In this document: in pieces, positions 33,631 to 46,006 of the stretch
How positions within the stretch are numbered: position 1 is the first letter of the stretch
Layout: every line of letters begins with the position of its first letter
Assembly (NCBI GenBank): GCA_029168955.1
Contig: JAPDOI010001700.1
Span: 1 to 64,000, forward strand
Source of the DNA: Aplectana chamaeleonis
Lineage: Eukaryota > Nematoda > Chromadorea > Rhabditida > Cosmocercidae
Direction: 5' to 3'
DNA: 64,000 nucleotides
Notes under the pieces: generated by a model
The model's input: only the letters and a program-made list of their open reading frames with translations
Told to the model about the DNA's origin: nothing
Database searches by the model: none
Made by a program: the position numbers and the translations under genes

Positions 33631-36600
33631 GTAAAGATCGATTATTGATTTTTTTGGGGCGCTGGCAATTTATCGATCGACATTGTCTGAATGGTTATTG
33701 ATCGACTTCCGTTTAATTTTATCTGAATTTTCGATTCATACGGGTTTTAACTTGTTCTTTTTTTCGGTCTTTTGATTCGTTGCCTTTTACTTTCGCACAA
33801 GTTACATGCCTGCTTCACCCAACTTGACAGGTTTATCCTGCAGAAATTTCATTTTCCCCCATTTCTTTGCTCCTCTTGCAAGTTAAATGCAGTGGGGTGA
33901 GCGAATGCTTCAAGTAACATCTAGAAGTTTCCTATCCTATTTGCTCAATAACTTATGAACAAGTTACCTGCAGCTTTGGGTCATGTTACTTGAACGCTCC
34001 AGAAAACTTGTTGTCACTTGCAATCAACTTGTTTTCCAATTGTTTCAAGTTGAATGAGAACTTCAACGTTCAGTGTAAAAAGGCCGAAACAAGTTACTAG
34101 CAAGATGATTCGAAAGTTGCTGAGTCGCTGCTGCAGCTTAATCACAAGTTGCTTGCATGTTTCACTCAACTTACTCGGTTTTTTTTCTTGCAAGTTACTT
34201 CTTTTTCGGTTATTTTATGATACATACTTCAACTTAAACTGGGAAATCGGGAACTTGGTATGTTGAAGTTGATTGAGACATAAAATAATTTGAAACTTTG
34301 GAACTTTTGAACAATTTCTAGAAGCTATCACCCATGTTTCAGGTAACACATGTGGCTCATTTTTTTTGTGTTGCATGCAAGTTGAAAGCTCTCAAGTAAC
34401 ATGATTCATATCTAAAATAATTCCACTCTGCTTCATATTTAAAACCATTCCATTACAGTTACAAAAAAAACTCATTTGAATTTCACCAGTCTATTACTGT
34501 TCAAAAGAAACAGCCTGGAAAACGGAACCAAAATGGAGTATTTTTTTTAATGGAAAGCTGAGGTAACGAAGTTGTTCGTAAGTTGCTGGGATTAAACAAG
34601 TTGCTTGCAATTTGTTGGGAAGAGATGATGCTCGTAAGTTAATGGGGGAAAATTAGTTGCCAGCAAGTTGTGTGAAACCTCCAAGCAACTTGTTCGAAAA
34701 TTGCCGAATCCAGTTCGCCGCGACGTTGCGGTACGTTAACTAAATAAGTGTTCGTAGAGTGCTTTTTTCTCCTTCATCACATTCCATTCATTATCATCGC
34801 ACTTTGATACCAAGAAAATTCTGAAGAAGTAGCGTAAATACGCTTTGACTGGATATTATGCAGCTGCCGGCCAACGTGTTGACGTATGCAGCAGGAGGTG
34901 GGCAGAAGAAGAGAAATTCCATTAGGCCCCGGTCATAGTTGGTGCTATTTGCATCTGCATCCCCCCCGCACCCCCCAACACCCCCCCGCACCCCCCAACA
35001 CCCCCCCGCACCCACCAACACCACCCCGGTCGATACGTATGTTTAAAATGATGGAGTGAGGTTGAGAAAATCACTCGATGCATCCAACTAGATATGACGA
35101 TGATTACGTGGCCAACAGGATTGCACCTGTTCAGAGAAATAGTGAAGGCGAGTATGGTGAAGTCACGGAGGTAGCAGTAAGGTTAGCTTTCTAGTGATAC
35201 GCAATGTTTTATCTTCGACCCGCCCACCCGGTGATTTTCTCATCCACGTATTGCATGGATATCGACCGCGTCGGATACATTGAGTGATTTTCTCAACCTC
35301 ACTCCATCATTTTAAACATACGTATCGACCGGGGGTGCGGGGGTGTTGGGGGTGCGGGGGTGTTGGGGGTGCGGGGGATACACCAAGTGATTTTCTCAGC
35401 TTCACCTCACCATGTTGTTCATACGTATCGACCGGGTGGGTGTTGGGGGTGTTGGGGGTGCGGGGGATACACCGAGTGATTTTTGCATCCCATTTCCAAT
35501 GCATTCTGTGTGTATCGACCGGGCTGGAGGCGTCGGCTCATCCAACTATGACCGGGGCCTTAAGGTCAATATACTTAGCGTCGGATGACTAACGCGTGTG
35601 TGTGTGCCTGTGTGTGTACCATTCATTTTCAATTGACTACGAGGAATGTCTGCCACTTCCCACATAGTACACATGCGTGAAGTTCCTGATATCAAAAGGT
35701 CGGGGTCTGGGAAGTTAAGACTCAAAGGAATCAGAAATCTTTCAGCAAAAAGAAAACTCTCACACATAAAATGCTTCGGAAAGCGAGCTGCTGTTTGTGA
35801 GTTAAAAGTCGCGTTAGTTGTTGTAGTAACTTAAGCTGAAGTTGTCGGTAGCTTGTTCTAAATTTGCTGAGCGACTAAGCACTTTTTAGACGGGTCACTG
35901 GAAAGTTTCACACAACTTGCAAGTAATTTGTTTCGCAAATCATTCATATTAAGATTGGCTACACTCTAAAATGGTTGTCCATGTTAGAAACGGATATCAT
36001 CTAAATTCTCTTGAGGTAAAACTCCGATCGCTTATCATTTGTTAGCTGTAAGCTCTTCTAGAAGGCTGACCTTTTTGTGAAGGAGTCACATGTATTGGGC
36101 TAAACAAGTTACGTGCGCTATCAAACGAGGCAAGTTGCATGAAAGCTTCAAATAATTTGTTCGCAAGTAGTTCAGTTTTCCATTGTTTTATGTGCCAATT
36201 TAACGTCATTTTTTTACATGTGACATAAAATAACCGGAAAGCAAGTTTTTCTGAAGATAAATTAGGTTTGTTGCGTGAGTCATGCTAGCAACTTTTTCTG
36301 AAACTGCGGTAACTTGTTCGAAGCTCTTGAACGAGTGAGCAACTTTTGAACAAGTTGGTCGAAGACATCGCTCAACCTCTTTAAGTTACAAACAAGTTCA
36401 AAATTTGCGTATGAAATGAGATGATGAAAAAAAGTGATCAGCTTGCAAGATGAAGAACAAGATGCGTGAAGTGACATTCGCTCATCTGTCAAATTGTTCA
36501 AAGGTTCCTTAGCAACTAAGCAACTTTCGAACAAAGTATTTTAAGGCTCCGCACAAATTACTAGGATTGTCTTGTGAATAATTTGTTCCGCCCCTGTTAC

Positions 36601-37403
36601 ATTGAATTGAAGCAGTATTCTCGCGTTTTTTTAGTCAAAATAATAAAACTTTCATTGATCAATTTCATTTCGATCTTTTTAGAATTATATTCCATCATTC
36701 TATGTATTTATTTTGTAATTCTTTTTTTTTGGTTCGATATGAATCGCTTTGCCCCTATCTTCAGACAGTTTGTATATTCATAAACTCGAACTCGAAGTTT
36801 GCATGCTTTTTAAATTGATGGAAAAAACAACTTCGTAAGTCGAAACAAGTTGCGCGAAGCATTCAAGTAACTTGTACTAAAGTTGCAGGTAAGTTGCTCA
36901 AACGTCGGGCAACTGAGAAACCTTCAAATGTTACTTGAGACATTCACGCATCTTACTGCATTTACCTCGCTCGCATCTTTTCGGCAATTATTTTTATGTC
37001 ATACATAAGTTAAAAGCTTGCACACATAATAATAAATAATGGGAGAGGAAGTTATTCGCGAGAAAAATTGGAAATTTGCGTGGAGCATGCAATCATCGTG
37101 TTGTTAAGTTGCAGGCGACTTGCTCTCAGTTCCCTATCAGTTGAGGATCTCAGGAACAAGTTGTCTGAAACTTTCATGCAAATTACCTTGTTAAATTTGC
37201 AAGTGACTTCTTGGCTTATAATTTTTTCGTGTTTCATGCGAGTCCAAATTCGGCGCAAAGCACACAATAACGATAAAATCAAGTTTTCCGCGCGATAGAC
37301 AGCACAATGCTGTGTGATGCATGCAAGTAACTTGCGCCTAAGTCATGGGCAGCTGGTTTACAAGTTGCTGATTGATCAAAACTTGAAGGTTGTCTTTTTC
37401 CAG
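33631..37403 (+). repeat. FoxP intron rich in CAAGTTACTT/CAAGTTGC words
   Basis: Outside the MITE at 34,925-35,559, this 3.8-kb intron has scores of ACAAGTTACT, GCAAGTTGCTTG and CAACTTG variants in both orientations (mainly 33,795-34,700 and 35,790-37,370). No fixed period is obvious. The same words occur in the 881-bp element at 23.2-24.1 kb. No additional exon was recognised; short open frames lack domains. Confidence 0.7.
34925..35559. mobile_element. Harbinger-like MITE, copy A, TTA duplication
   Basis: 635 bp with terminal inverted repeats GGCCCCGGTCATAGTTGG and CCAACTATGACCGGGGCC, flanked by TTA on both sides (34,922-34,924 and 35,560-35,562). A 3-bp TWA duplication is typical of PIF/Harbinger elements. 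Inside are inverted sub-blocks (CCGGTCGATACGTATGTTTA and complements) and C-runs on the left matched by G-runs on the right (GGGGGTGCGGGGGTGTTGGG). There is no coding region, so it is non-autonomous. Copy B at 45,298-45,886 is inverted relative to this one. Both lie in FoxP introns. Confidence 0.92.
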
Positions 37404-37499
37404 GTAGAGACCGTGTCGCCGCCAATGCGATCACCGAAGCAGGAAGTATCATCCTTCCAGCCTATTTCATCGCTGTCATCGCCTTCACAGCCAATTCAG
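37404..37499 (+). CDS. FoxP transcription factor, Ser/Pro linker exon
   Basis: A 96-bp exon of 32 codons, phase 0 at both ends, between the acceptor TCTTTTTCCAG and donor GTCTGC. It encodes a Ser/Pro/Gln-rich linker (VETVSPPMRSPKQEVSS, then FQPISSLSSPSQPIQ) with no fold of its own. That fits the variable region between zipper and forkhead in FoxP proteins. SP sites and a KQE motif could be phosphorylation or SUMO sites; this is inference. The call rests on splice signals, matching phase and position; removal would not break the frame, so it could be alternative. Confidence 0.75.
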
Positions 37500-38865
37500 G
37501 TCTGCTTCAGTGTCTAATTACGGCTATGCACGAGCGAATTGGCCTCCTGTTGGGCAGTAGCTCAAATAACCGCGCTGCGTTCCCTTTGCGTCGCGGTTGC
37601 TTAGGGCACAACTGAACAGCGTGAGGCCAATTTGCCTCAAATCGAAATTCTTCTTTTTTGCTATCTTTAAAATTTTCCTTCTCGTATTTTTGCTTCCTGT
37701 TCTTTATCTACTTTTGTTTACTATGAGCGCCACCCTGTGTGTATGTGTCCACACGCACAAATATGTTATTTGGTCTTTATTTTTGTTCACTGATCGCTTG
37801 TGTGTATGTATGTTTGTGTGTGCGCGCGGGAGACTTGTTTTTGTCGAGTAGACTCGAGTGAGTGAAACAACACGGGGCCTGGTTGGCCAGACAACATCAA
37901 CCAGCAATCATATATGTTCTGTGAAATATGCGTAGTTGAGAGTGGATGTGTGTAGTGTTGAGGTTACCCAGTAGAGTGGGGGCTATGGGGTGCTTAGGTT
38001 GCCCTTTGCGATTGCGTGAGCGTTGAGCGCACGGCCCCGTCCGTTGCGCGTTTTGTTTACATGACGATCAATCGCGGCCGGCAGATAAACAAAACATGAC
38101 AATGTATTGTCGGGGGGGGGGGGAGATGATGATGATTTCAGATGGTATTGATCCTGAATGTAAGTGTTGGGAATGACCTTTAGTGCAGGGTTATCAATAC
38201 AGAAAGGCACGGCGTTTGTCGAGCGGATGGGGGGCTAGGGGGTTGGATAGTTGGTGTCATAAAAGTTGATGTAGTTATGGAAAGTATGAGTGGTATTAGC
38301 CACTAATTCACCAGGTGGATGTACAAGAATGTATAAAATTCATATAAGAAAAACACGGCAACAAAAGAAATGTGTGCAATATAGTGTTCAGATCAATGGA
38401 AAACAAAACAGTGATGAACAAAACATCCTAAATGTACAGAATGGAGCCACAACTAGCGAAAAACCCTGACAGAGAACAAGTATGAAATGCTGATCAGTTC
38501 GGTGGACGTCTATCCTAGTAGTCGTAGAAGCGAGACAAATGAAGAATGAATCCAGACCTGAATCGATCTGCCTTTTATATGCGTGCCCGCGCGCTTATGG
38601 ATCCGGTAGGTCAAACTGTCTCGTCGGTCTCACTAGGCGTGCTCTAATATTGTGACAAGTTTGAAATTCCTTTGTGTGAGATACCACTGGGATAAAGGTG
38701 TTCCTAGGATAATCGGCTCGACATAAGGGTCTTGGGGTTTCAAGCCTATGAGTAAAGGGGCAGGGGGTTGAACAGTGAAACGACGAGGGAGGTTTAGAAA
38801 ACAAATTTGCAGGGTAACCATAAAGTAGGTGTACTAGCTATTAATTAACCTTCCTCTAAAGTCAG
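37500..38865 (+). other. FoxP intron, no gene recognised
   Basis: Start of the 11.4-kb intron 37,500-48,914. Contains GT/CA-rich patches (about 37,725-37,830) and a G-run at about 38,112-38,122. No exon or element was recognised. Confidence 0.5.
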
Positions 38866-39190
38866 TGAAAGTTGGTCTGTGAGAATCGCCTCGAAAGACG
38901 ACCTTAGAGGGAGAGGGGTCCGACCAGGTAACTTCTTTCAGCGATATGTAGTGGTCAACCCAAAAGAAGTGTGCACATCTAGAACCATTTTTGGACGTGG
39001 AATCCGTATATGCCCTCAGGATCCGTTAAGAATCACTTTGAACATAGAGTGCCCGCAAATATTTTAGTCTGATTAATGGACTGTGCTGCGACGGTAGATC
39101 ACCCCGCGCGAATCGAAACCCCATTTCCCAGTGATACCGTCAACCCCGCACGGCCAGCCGCCTGTTCTATGCGTCAGACTAAAATGAAAA
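38866..39190. repeat. dispersed-repeat fragment and a small TIR segment
   Basis: The stretch 38,980-39,020 (TCTAGAACCATTTTTGGACG, then TCCGTATATGCCC) matches phrases of the 49.3-51.7 kb repeat. At 39,062-39,184 a segment of about 123 bp is bounded by TTTTAGTCTGA and TCAGACTAAAA, a possible tiny MITE without a clear target duplication. Confidence 0.5.
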
Positions 39191-40773
39191 CGGAAACCAT
39201 ATAGCCTATCTCCCTCATCTTGAGCCGGTTGAGGTAAGGCTTATCGGGCTCATCATCTCAAAATCTCTTTATCACTTATATTTCGCCATGACCGACCGCT
39301 CCGCTGCTTGCTCCGCCCAGACTCATCCGAGCAGGCTAGGCTTTGCCTTACAGAACGACTGATTGTATGAGTACAAATTAGCCAACTATTGGTTGATTAG
39401 TAACTCTAACCTTGTCATAATTGTTATTCTGCCCTGCAGATTGGACTGTAGTTGTAATTGAAGAAGAGGGAGAGGTAGGATAGTTCCTTTAGCATTCAGC
39501 AGGGTGTGATCGCACACATGCGTCATCAGGGATGCTGGCAGCACTTTGTTGAGCCCTGTCACGTAAGCTACCTCTGCAAAGCTCTCGTATCCGAGGATGA
39601 TCATCGCCTAGCCGTAGACAGCGCCAGCGGCCGCTAGGTGTGATCTGCCGGGAGATAAGGTCAATGTTTATCGTTAGGATGCGTATACATGTAAGCCTGA
39701 CTGATGATCAGGATGCAGATGTCAGTCAGAGGACAAAGCCTGTCGTCATCTGAAATCCATCAGCATCGATCTGCAGCAGCAGCAGTCAGCCGTCAGGAGG
39801 CAGGCGTAGTGTCTGCAGTCCTAGTCATGCACTTTTGCTGTTCGTGTAGATATGTATGTATGTGAGCACACACACAGCAGTGGGGGGTGCATTGACAAAC
39901 AAGTGGCAGCGGATGCCAGGCAGCAGCAACGAACAAATGAGTATTCATTCAGCGGACATACGTAGATGCACGCACGCAAAAATGCAGACTTAGAGAGAAA
40001 GGGTGCAGCAGAGTCCGTAGGTGGATGCTGCCGGCTACTGCACATGCATCAGCATGGTCGCAGGAGCGGGAGAAAGAGGTTGTACTTGAGTGCAAGTACG
40101 AACATGACGAGCACAGTGATGGACTGGCGATGCACTTGATAAATATGGTTGAGATCGCTCGACCAGAACGACAACATTCTGGGGACATTGTTGGAATGTT
40201 GCTGCACCGATGGTTCACACTATGATATCGAGTTTGCTCCGAATGGCAGACCCGGATAGGATCGATAGTTGCAGCCTTGTAGAGCTGATCAACTCCATCT
40301 TGTCCTCTAGAACTAGACTCAGAACAGTTGATCGATCCAAGAAGGAGAGTTCGGCTACTTGTTGAGCTACAGTTTAGTCGACTGTTTTCTATGGTAGGGT
40401 TTGGAGTCGCTGGGCTGTGTGCAGATGCTTTCACGGGCAGTCTGGATGACAAAGACTCCTCAAGGATGGTAGCATCTGCGGCAGGGCCATGTATGCTACA
40501 CTGACTTATGAGCAGACTCTGCCAGTGCCGTATCTGAGCCCTGTTTGAGCTAGCACCTACTCGCTGACACATATCGGTCGACTTTGGCGCCCTTGGTCTA
40601 ACTAGGGAACCTTGCTAGTCAGGTATGAGCTTTTGAGAGACTGTGAATGTTTCTTGGTCAACTCGGATACGCTCTCTTCGAATCTGAACTCGCACTTTGC
40701 TACGGACGTCTGCTAAAACGTTATAGCCGGCCAAAGTTCGTATTTCACGCTTTTCTATCAAAAACGCGCATTA
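39191..40773. other. FoxP intron, no gene recognised
   Basis: Unique-looking sequence with short CAG repeats at about 39,772-39,787. A 207-codon open frame on the minus strand (39,949-40,572) is Ser-rich and Cys-rich without a recognisable domain. I treat it as chance or repeat-derived. Confidence 0.4.
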
Positions 40774-41010
40774 CAGTTGACAGCAATGTTAAAAGGACAT
40801 GGTGCGGTTGCGGACTCGCACTAATTCACAGTAGAATCTGGCACTTTTCCAGATTTAGTCATCGATCGGCGCCAAACGTCGTCTCTCTGCTCATGAGAAT
40901 ATCAGCTGTGGCGCCGATCGATGACGAAATCTGGCAAAGTGCCAGATTCTACCGTAGTTTTAGTGCGAGTCCGCAACCGCTCCATGTCCTCTTAGCATTG
41001 CGGTCAACTG
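40774..41010. repeat. hairpin element with about 100-bp arms
   Basis: Arms 40,774-40,874 and 40,909-41,010 are reverse complements with few mismatches around a 34-nt loop. Both contain TGCGGACTCGCACTAA-like and ATCGATCGGCGCCA phrases. Weaker complementarity extends outward to about 40,756 and 41,028. Such a structure fits a foldback MITE. It ends directly beside the 3' end of a LINE remnant. Confidence 0.9.
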
Positions 41011-41016
41011 TACCTA

Positions 41017-41545
41017 TTTTGATGGTCCATCTTCATCGGTGGTCTTCTCGATGTGGACCACATTCGCTCCAGGATTTCCTGGAAATAGCAACGGTCATCC
41101 AATGTGGTAGGCCTCTGCGTTTGAATGACTTGATAAGTGTGTCAGCCCAATGCGTTGCAGGGCGACCAAGAGTTATTTTACCGCCTCGTGGATACCAGAA
41201 CGTTATCCTGGTGCTCCATCTATGGTCGTTTCGGCGTACAACGTGTCCTGCCCATCTGTGTTTCGCGGACTCAATATGGGACAACGCGTGTCGGATACCA
41301 GACTCCTTTCGAAGCTCCTGACTGCTCTGCCCTTGCTGCCACTGCCGCCGTCGATTCGTATTCAGAGGACATCTCTCCAATGCCCTGTGTGCGGTCCTCG
41401 ACAATGGTGCCCTTGTTGTAAGCCCATGTTTCGGTACCATAGCAAAGAGCTGGCAGCTCAGTGGAGTCAAAGAGGTGAGCCCGGAGCCTAAAATCCTGGA
41501 CCTCATTGGTCACCTCTCGAATTGTGCCCAAAGGCCAAAGGCGTT
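41017..41545 (-). pseudogene. non-LTR retrotransposon C-terminal remnant
   Basis: Read on the minus strand, two overlapping frames give LRAHLFDSTELPALCYGTETW and then KHRWAGHVVRRNDHRWS, WYPRG and LGRPATHWADTLIKSFKRRG. These match the region after the reverse transcriptase catalytic core of RTE-like LINEs that I know from nematode genomes. At least one frameshift separates the halves (about 41,400). The catalytic domain itself is not present upstream, so this is a 5'-truncated, dead copy. The downstream end abuts the hairpin at 40,774-41,010. Confidence 0.85.
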
Positions 41546-44500
41546 GGGCTTACCTGCGGGTACTTCTGATCTGCAACATTGGACAACAGCAAATGTCAAC
41601 TAGTTGAGGAAGCACCGAGAATAATAAATTGCTAACCAGTTAGTCAGCAGCAGCCGGAAGACGTCAACACTTCGATTGCAATTCAAAGCAACACAAAGTC
41701 GCGGCGAACAACACCCTTACTTCTATCAAAAGTTCTCTGAGAAATACAAACACATTGTCGTGGGAGGAAACCGGATTATCAGCGGAAATGGAGCGTCACT
41801 ACTTGAGAAGTGCAATGACATTTCAACAGTGTGATTGCACCGTTTGTTCGTTCACACTAAGTGTCTCAGATTTACACTTTAACATCAACAAACATTTATA
41901 TGACCCATGCCAGGAAATAGGCTGTTGTTGATGACGACGACTCTAGCAACACTGCAGCAGCAGTGTCGACATACACAACTTTTTTCCCCGTGATACAGTG
42001 AAACCCACGTCGTCAGACGCCGCGCCGCGGCTCCCTCACCAAACAAACAACAAAAAACTCCCGTTTGCACTATTGCGAAGGACGCCCATCGCCGGCGCCG
42101 GACGAGCTAATATGCGCACTAACGCTTGGGAAATACGAGGTTGTGTACGATTGTATGAAGAAGCATGGGTGTGCCCTGTGAGGTTGTCACAGGGAACGAG
42201 GGTCTCAGGAAAGTAGGAACACGGGACACGAGTACTCCTGAAGTTGACTTGGGTTCTTGATGAGCAAAAGTTTAAAGTGTCGCTGAAGACTACTACGTAA
42301 CAGGTTGCTATCTTTCAGGTGGTGGTAGATACAAGGTCATCAAGCTACTGCCACCGACCGTAATCTTCCGAAAATCGTTGGTGAATCTGATAATGAACCC
42401 GCAAGCTTTTCTCCTGCGTACGCTGCCCTTTTCTCTCACCCTTGGTGATGTTTCGGTTGAATCTGAGACGTTGACCAACCTATTGTACCTTTCTTATTGT
42501 TAACAGGGTCTTGTCGGCTTCGTAACCAGCACTCCAGAAAACCCTATTGGATGAAGTAAGAGCCAAATCAGAGATATTGACCGGCTACGTAACCTTACCT
42601 TAGCACCATAATCCATCAGACTTCAGATTAGTGTTGGCACTTGAATTGATCTTGTTCGACTGTAACCAGTTACATCCCTAACCCATATGTATGTTCTTAG
42701 GCCCTAATTATTCGTGAACTCACCCCGTATTCTGTCATCCTGCCTTATCATGTGCGTAGTGCGAAATGATCATAAGGTTTAGAGGGGGCGACATGTTTAT
42801 GTTGCGAAGTGTTGCCTTATTTTTAACCCGTCAGCAGCCACGCAGGGATGATTTTAATCACGCGCGGTGAAGAAGTTTATCGGTGGACAGTGATGTCACC
42901 TGCGGCGGTAGACGGCTGCCCCCTGTTGTGGCTGGGGATGGTTAACTGCTTTTGGCGGTTTGCGTTAAGGGTGATGATTCTGGTGGGTTATAAACTGTGA
43001 GGGCTTGGTCTTATGGTAGGAACAGTAAGCGATAAACATATGTGGTAAGGGTCAGAAGTTAGTCTGGCGAAGTGCAGAGAATAAAGAGTAGGGTTACCTT
43101 ATATCCCATGGCTTTATCGTTGATGGATCCGGCCTACCAGTTTTGGGGCGAGTGTAAAGTATTCTTTGGCTGGGACCACACTGCGGGTCAGTTCGAAACG
43201 GAATTCACAGAATACTGTTCTCTTTCTATGTACATAAAAGAATCAAAATGCTTTGAAAACGTGACGATCCCTCACGAAAATCAGCTTAGATCAAAAATAT
43301 CTGAAAAACAATGAAGGTAGCGCGGTAAAAAACGGGCTAGAATTAGAGTTTCTAGGGCCCAAAGAAGCCAGTTCGTGCAGACGTGCACAGCGCCGACCAA
43401 AAAGATCGCAGTCACATGCCGAGCAGTCAAAAATCATCGACATTCAGAGGAAGAAATAAATCAAATTTACTCAATAAAAACAATTAAGCAATGAAGGAAA
43501 TCACTCCAGTCAATGTTTTTGACTAGATGTGTACATACATTTGAAAGTTCATTGATTGAAATTCAATTTTAAGCCAGCTGATGTTCTTGATATAAGAGGT
43601 CATCAATGCCGATGATGTGGAGTGGGCTCGTCCACCATCAAAAGACGAAAGTTCAGGCTTCAAATTTGGCCCAAAACAGCGGTTTTTCGCGATTTTTTCT
43701 TATAGGTTCTACTACTCGAGACCCAGAAAACGGTTTAGAGAGAAAAAGACGACGAGCATATTTGTTCGCGACCACTGCCTTTAGGTTATCGTACGTCATT
43801 CAATTAGAAAGCAGAACTCAGCGATTCGGCCCGAAGCCATTCGATCGATAGCCATTTTCTCTTCGTTCTCCCATGTGCAATTTTTCCCTCCAAGCAGCAT
43901 CGCCTTTTCCTACTGAAAATACGCAGACCATTCCTTGACATGAATATGAATTCAACAAGGCAACAAACAACTTACTTCACGAGTATAGAGTGGAATCATA
44001 GAGATTGGACGGTGAGGAAGGTAGAACCTCCCCCACAATGCGTGTCGATTTTTTTAAAATACCTATGTGATGTTGGCGCTTCTGGCGCGTGGAATTGTCT
44101 TTGGAGCGCGGTTTCTTCCCGATGTTCTCAATGTGTGCAGGAGTCTATAACTACTGATTTTCAATAAATCACGTGCTTTGCTGCAATGCTTAAGTGCAAA
44201 CTACTACACAGCCTCGAGTTTTTGATTTTTCTCCATTAATGCACAAATCATGAATTCGTAATTTAGTGTATGATGAAATACTGCTGCGAAGTAAAGGGAA
44301 TACTAAATTGCGCTTATGCGTCATCAGGTTTCGTATGTGTATGTAGTAGACCACCTCACGCCGCGGGCAGGAGTGGAACTAGTGGTAAGGTCTATTTCTT
44401 AATTCTTGTCGCATTATGGTACGGTTACAGTAGTAGGTCCCTCTTTGAGATATGGCTTACACTTCACCCAGTTGGGTTTTCTGGCTGCTTGTTACTACCT

Positions 44501-45039
44501 TGACCTCTATGTTCCGCTTTTCGCATGAATACGGTTAGTGTCAGTGCCGTACACACCCTGTCGAAAAATTTGAGCATTAAGGCGCTATTCGAATATGAAA
44601 AGCTTGGTATTATTCTAATCCTCTTACAGTTTGGGCTACATAGGTCCATACATAGAAGTGTCATCTATGACGTGATTTCGCCGCAGTTGACACAATATTA
44701 TGGCCTTACCCGGTTGCCCTTTAGGGATGAGCAGGTGTTTATGGTTTTGAGTACGACCAATAAATTGTGGTCTGACAGGACAAAATGACAGGGAAACTAT
44801 TTTGTCAGTAGTCAGTTCAGGTTTTAGTAACCCTTTCGGGTGTCACAGTTCAGCTGAGGAGCCTTATCTGACACGTGTTTGTAAAGACGTGGTGTGTGCC
44901 TTATCAAACATCAGGAGGCGGATTACGAATGTTTCACAGCTGGGGTTAGGTTTATACCATAACGTTAGACAGGTTTATATACGCGACAGGCAGGGTGGAA
45001 GTGTATGCCTCCTTCCATCTCAACATTCAAGCTTCAGAG
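41546..45039. other. FoxP intron, no gene recognised
   Basis: About 3.5 kb without recognisable coding sequence or clear repeats. Open frames of 75-90 codons at about 43,072, 43,606, 44,270, 44,525 and 44,802 have no known domain. Their clustering between 43.6 and 45.0 kb could reflect an old mobile-element gene, but I cannot support that. Confidence 0.4.
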
Positions 45040-45150
45040 GCTGAACCTCTCACCCCTTGGGGGTCAATACTTTACTACCTGGAGTTAACCCACTACCCCT
45101 TGGGGTCACCTCCTACCCTCTGGGATCAACTCCCTACCCAGTGGTCGTTA
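45040..45150 (+). repeat. about 32-bp degenerate tandem repeat
   Basis: CCCTTGGGGGTCAA, CCCTTGGGGTCACC and CCTCTGGGATCAACTCC recur about every 32 bp, three to four copies. Confidence 0.6.
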
Positions 45151-45297
45151 AAACCGTACCTCTCGAGCTGAGAGGGGTTTAATACTTTGCCGTTCATCTT
45201 TCTCCTCCCGGTTTGTGTACTGTGAGCTTTTGAGGATTAACTCCTACCCGTTTGTGGTCAAACCCTTTCACTTAGGTCCTCAATGGCTTATCGTTAA

Positions 45298-45886
45298 GGC
45301 CCCGGTCATAGTTGGATGAGCCAACGCCTCAGCCCAGTCGATACACACAGAATGCATTGGAAATGGGATGCAAAAATCACTCGGTGTATCCCCGCTTTCC
45401 CCCAACACCCCCAACACCCACCGGTCGATACGTATGAACAACATGGTGAGGTGAAGCTGAAAAAATCACTCAGTGTATCCCCCGCTCCCGCACCCCCCGC
45501 ACCCCGGTCGATACGTATGTTTAAAAATGATGGAGTGAGGTTGAAAATCACTCAATGTATCCGACGCGGTCGATATCCATGCAATACGTGGATGACGGCG
45601 GATGAAAATCACCGGGTGGGTGGGTCGATGGTATCACTAGAAAGCTAACCTTACTGCTACCTCCGTGACTTCACCATACTCGCCTTCACTATTTCTCTGA
45701 ACAGGTGCAATCCTGTTGGCCACGTAATCATCGTCATATCTAGTTGGATGCATCGAGTGATTTTCTCAACCTCACTCCATCATTTTAAACATACGTATCG
45801 ACCGGGGTGGTGTTGGGGGGTGTTGGGGGGTGCGGAGGGGTGCGGGGGGGATGCAGATGCAAATAGCACCAACTATGACCGGGGCC
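45298..45886. mobile_element. Harbinger-like MITE, copy B, TAA duplication
   Basis: 589 bp, the same element as 34,925-35,559 in reverse orientation. Ends are GGCCCCGGTCATAGTTGG and CCAACTATGACCGGGGCC, flanked by TAA on both sides (45,295-45,297 and 45,887-45,889). The different TWA target (TAA here, TTA in copy A) shows an independent insertion. The internal G/C-runs are shorter than in copy A, which explains part of the length difference. Confidence 0.92.
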
Positions 45887-46006
45887 TAAGGGGTGAGAGG
45901 GAACCACTTCTTCGATCATCATGCCTCCAGAGACCTCAGATCACTCACAATTAGTTCTTATCGGGTGTCGTGCTCAGACGCAAGTTCGAACTGGGGTCAT
46001 TTTTAC

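Noticed and set aside
39949..40572. 207-codon minus-strand open frame
   Set aside because: Ser/Cys-rich with no recognisable domain, no splice partner and no neighbouring element that explains it. Its length alone is not sufficient in 64 kb.
40647..41321. 224-codon plus-strand open frame
   Set aside because: It runs through a hairpin repeat and the antisense of a LINE remnant; no domain.
43606..45044. Cluster of open frames of 75-90 codons as an old gene
   Set aside because: No domain, no consistent splice sites and no frame continuity that I could support.
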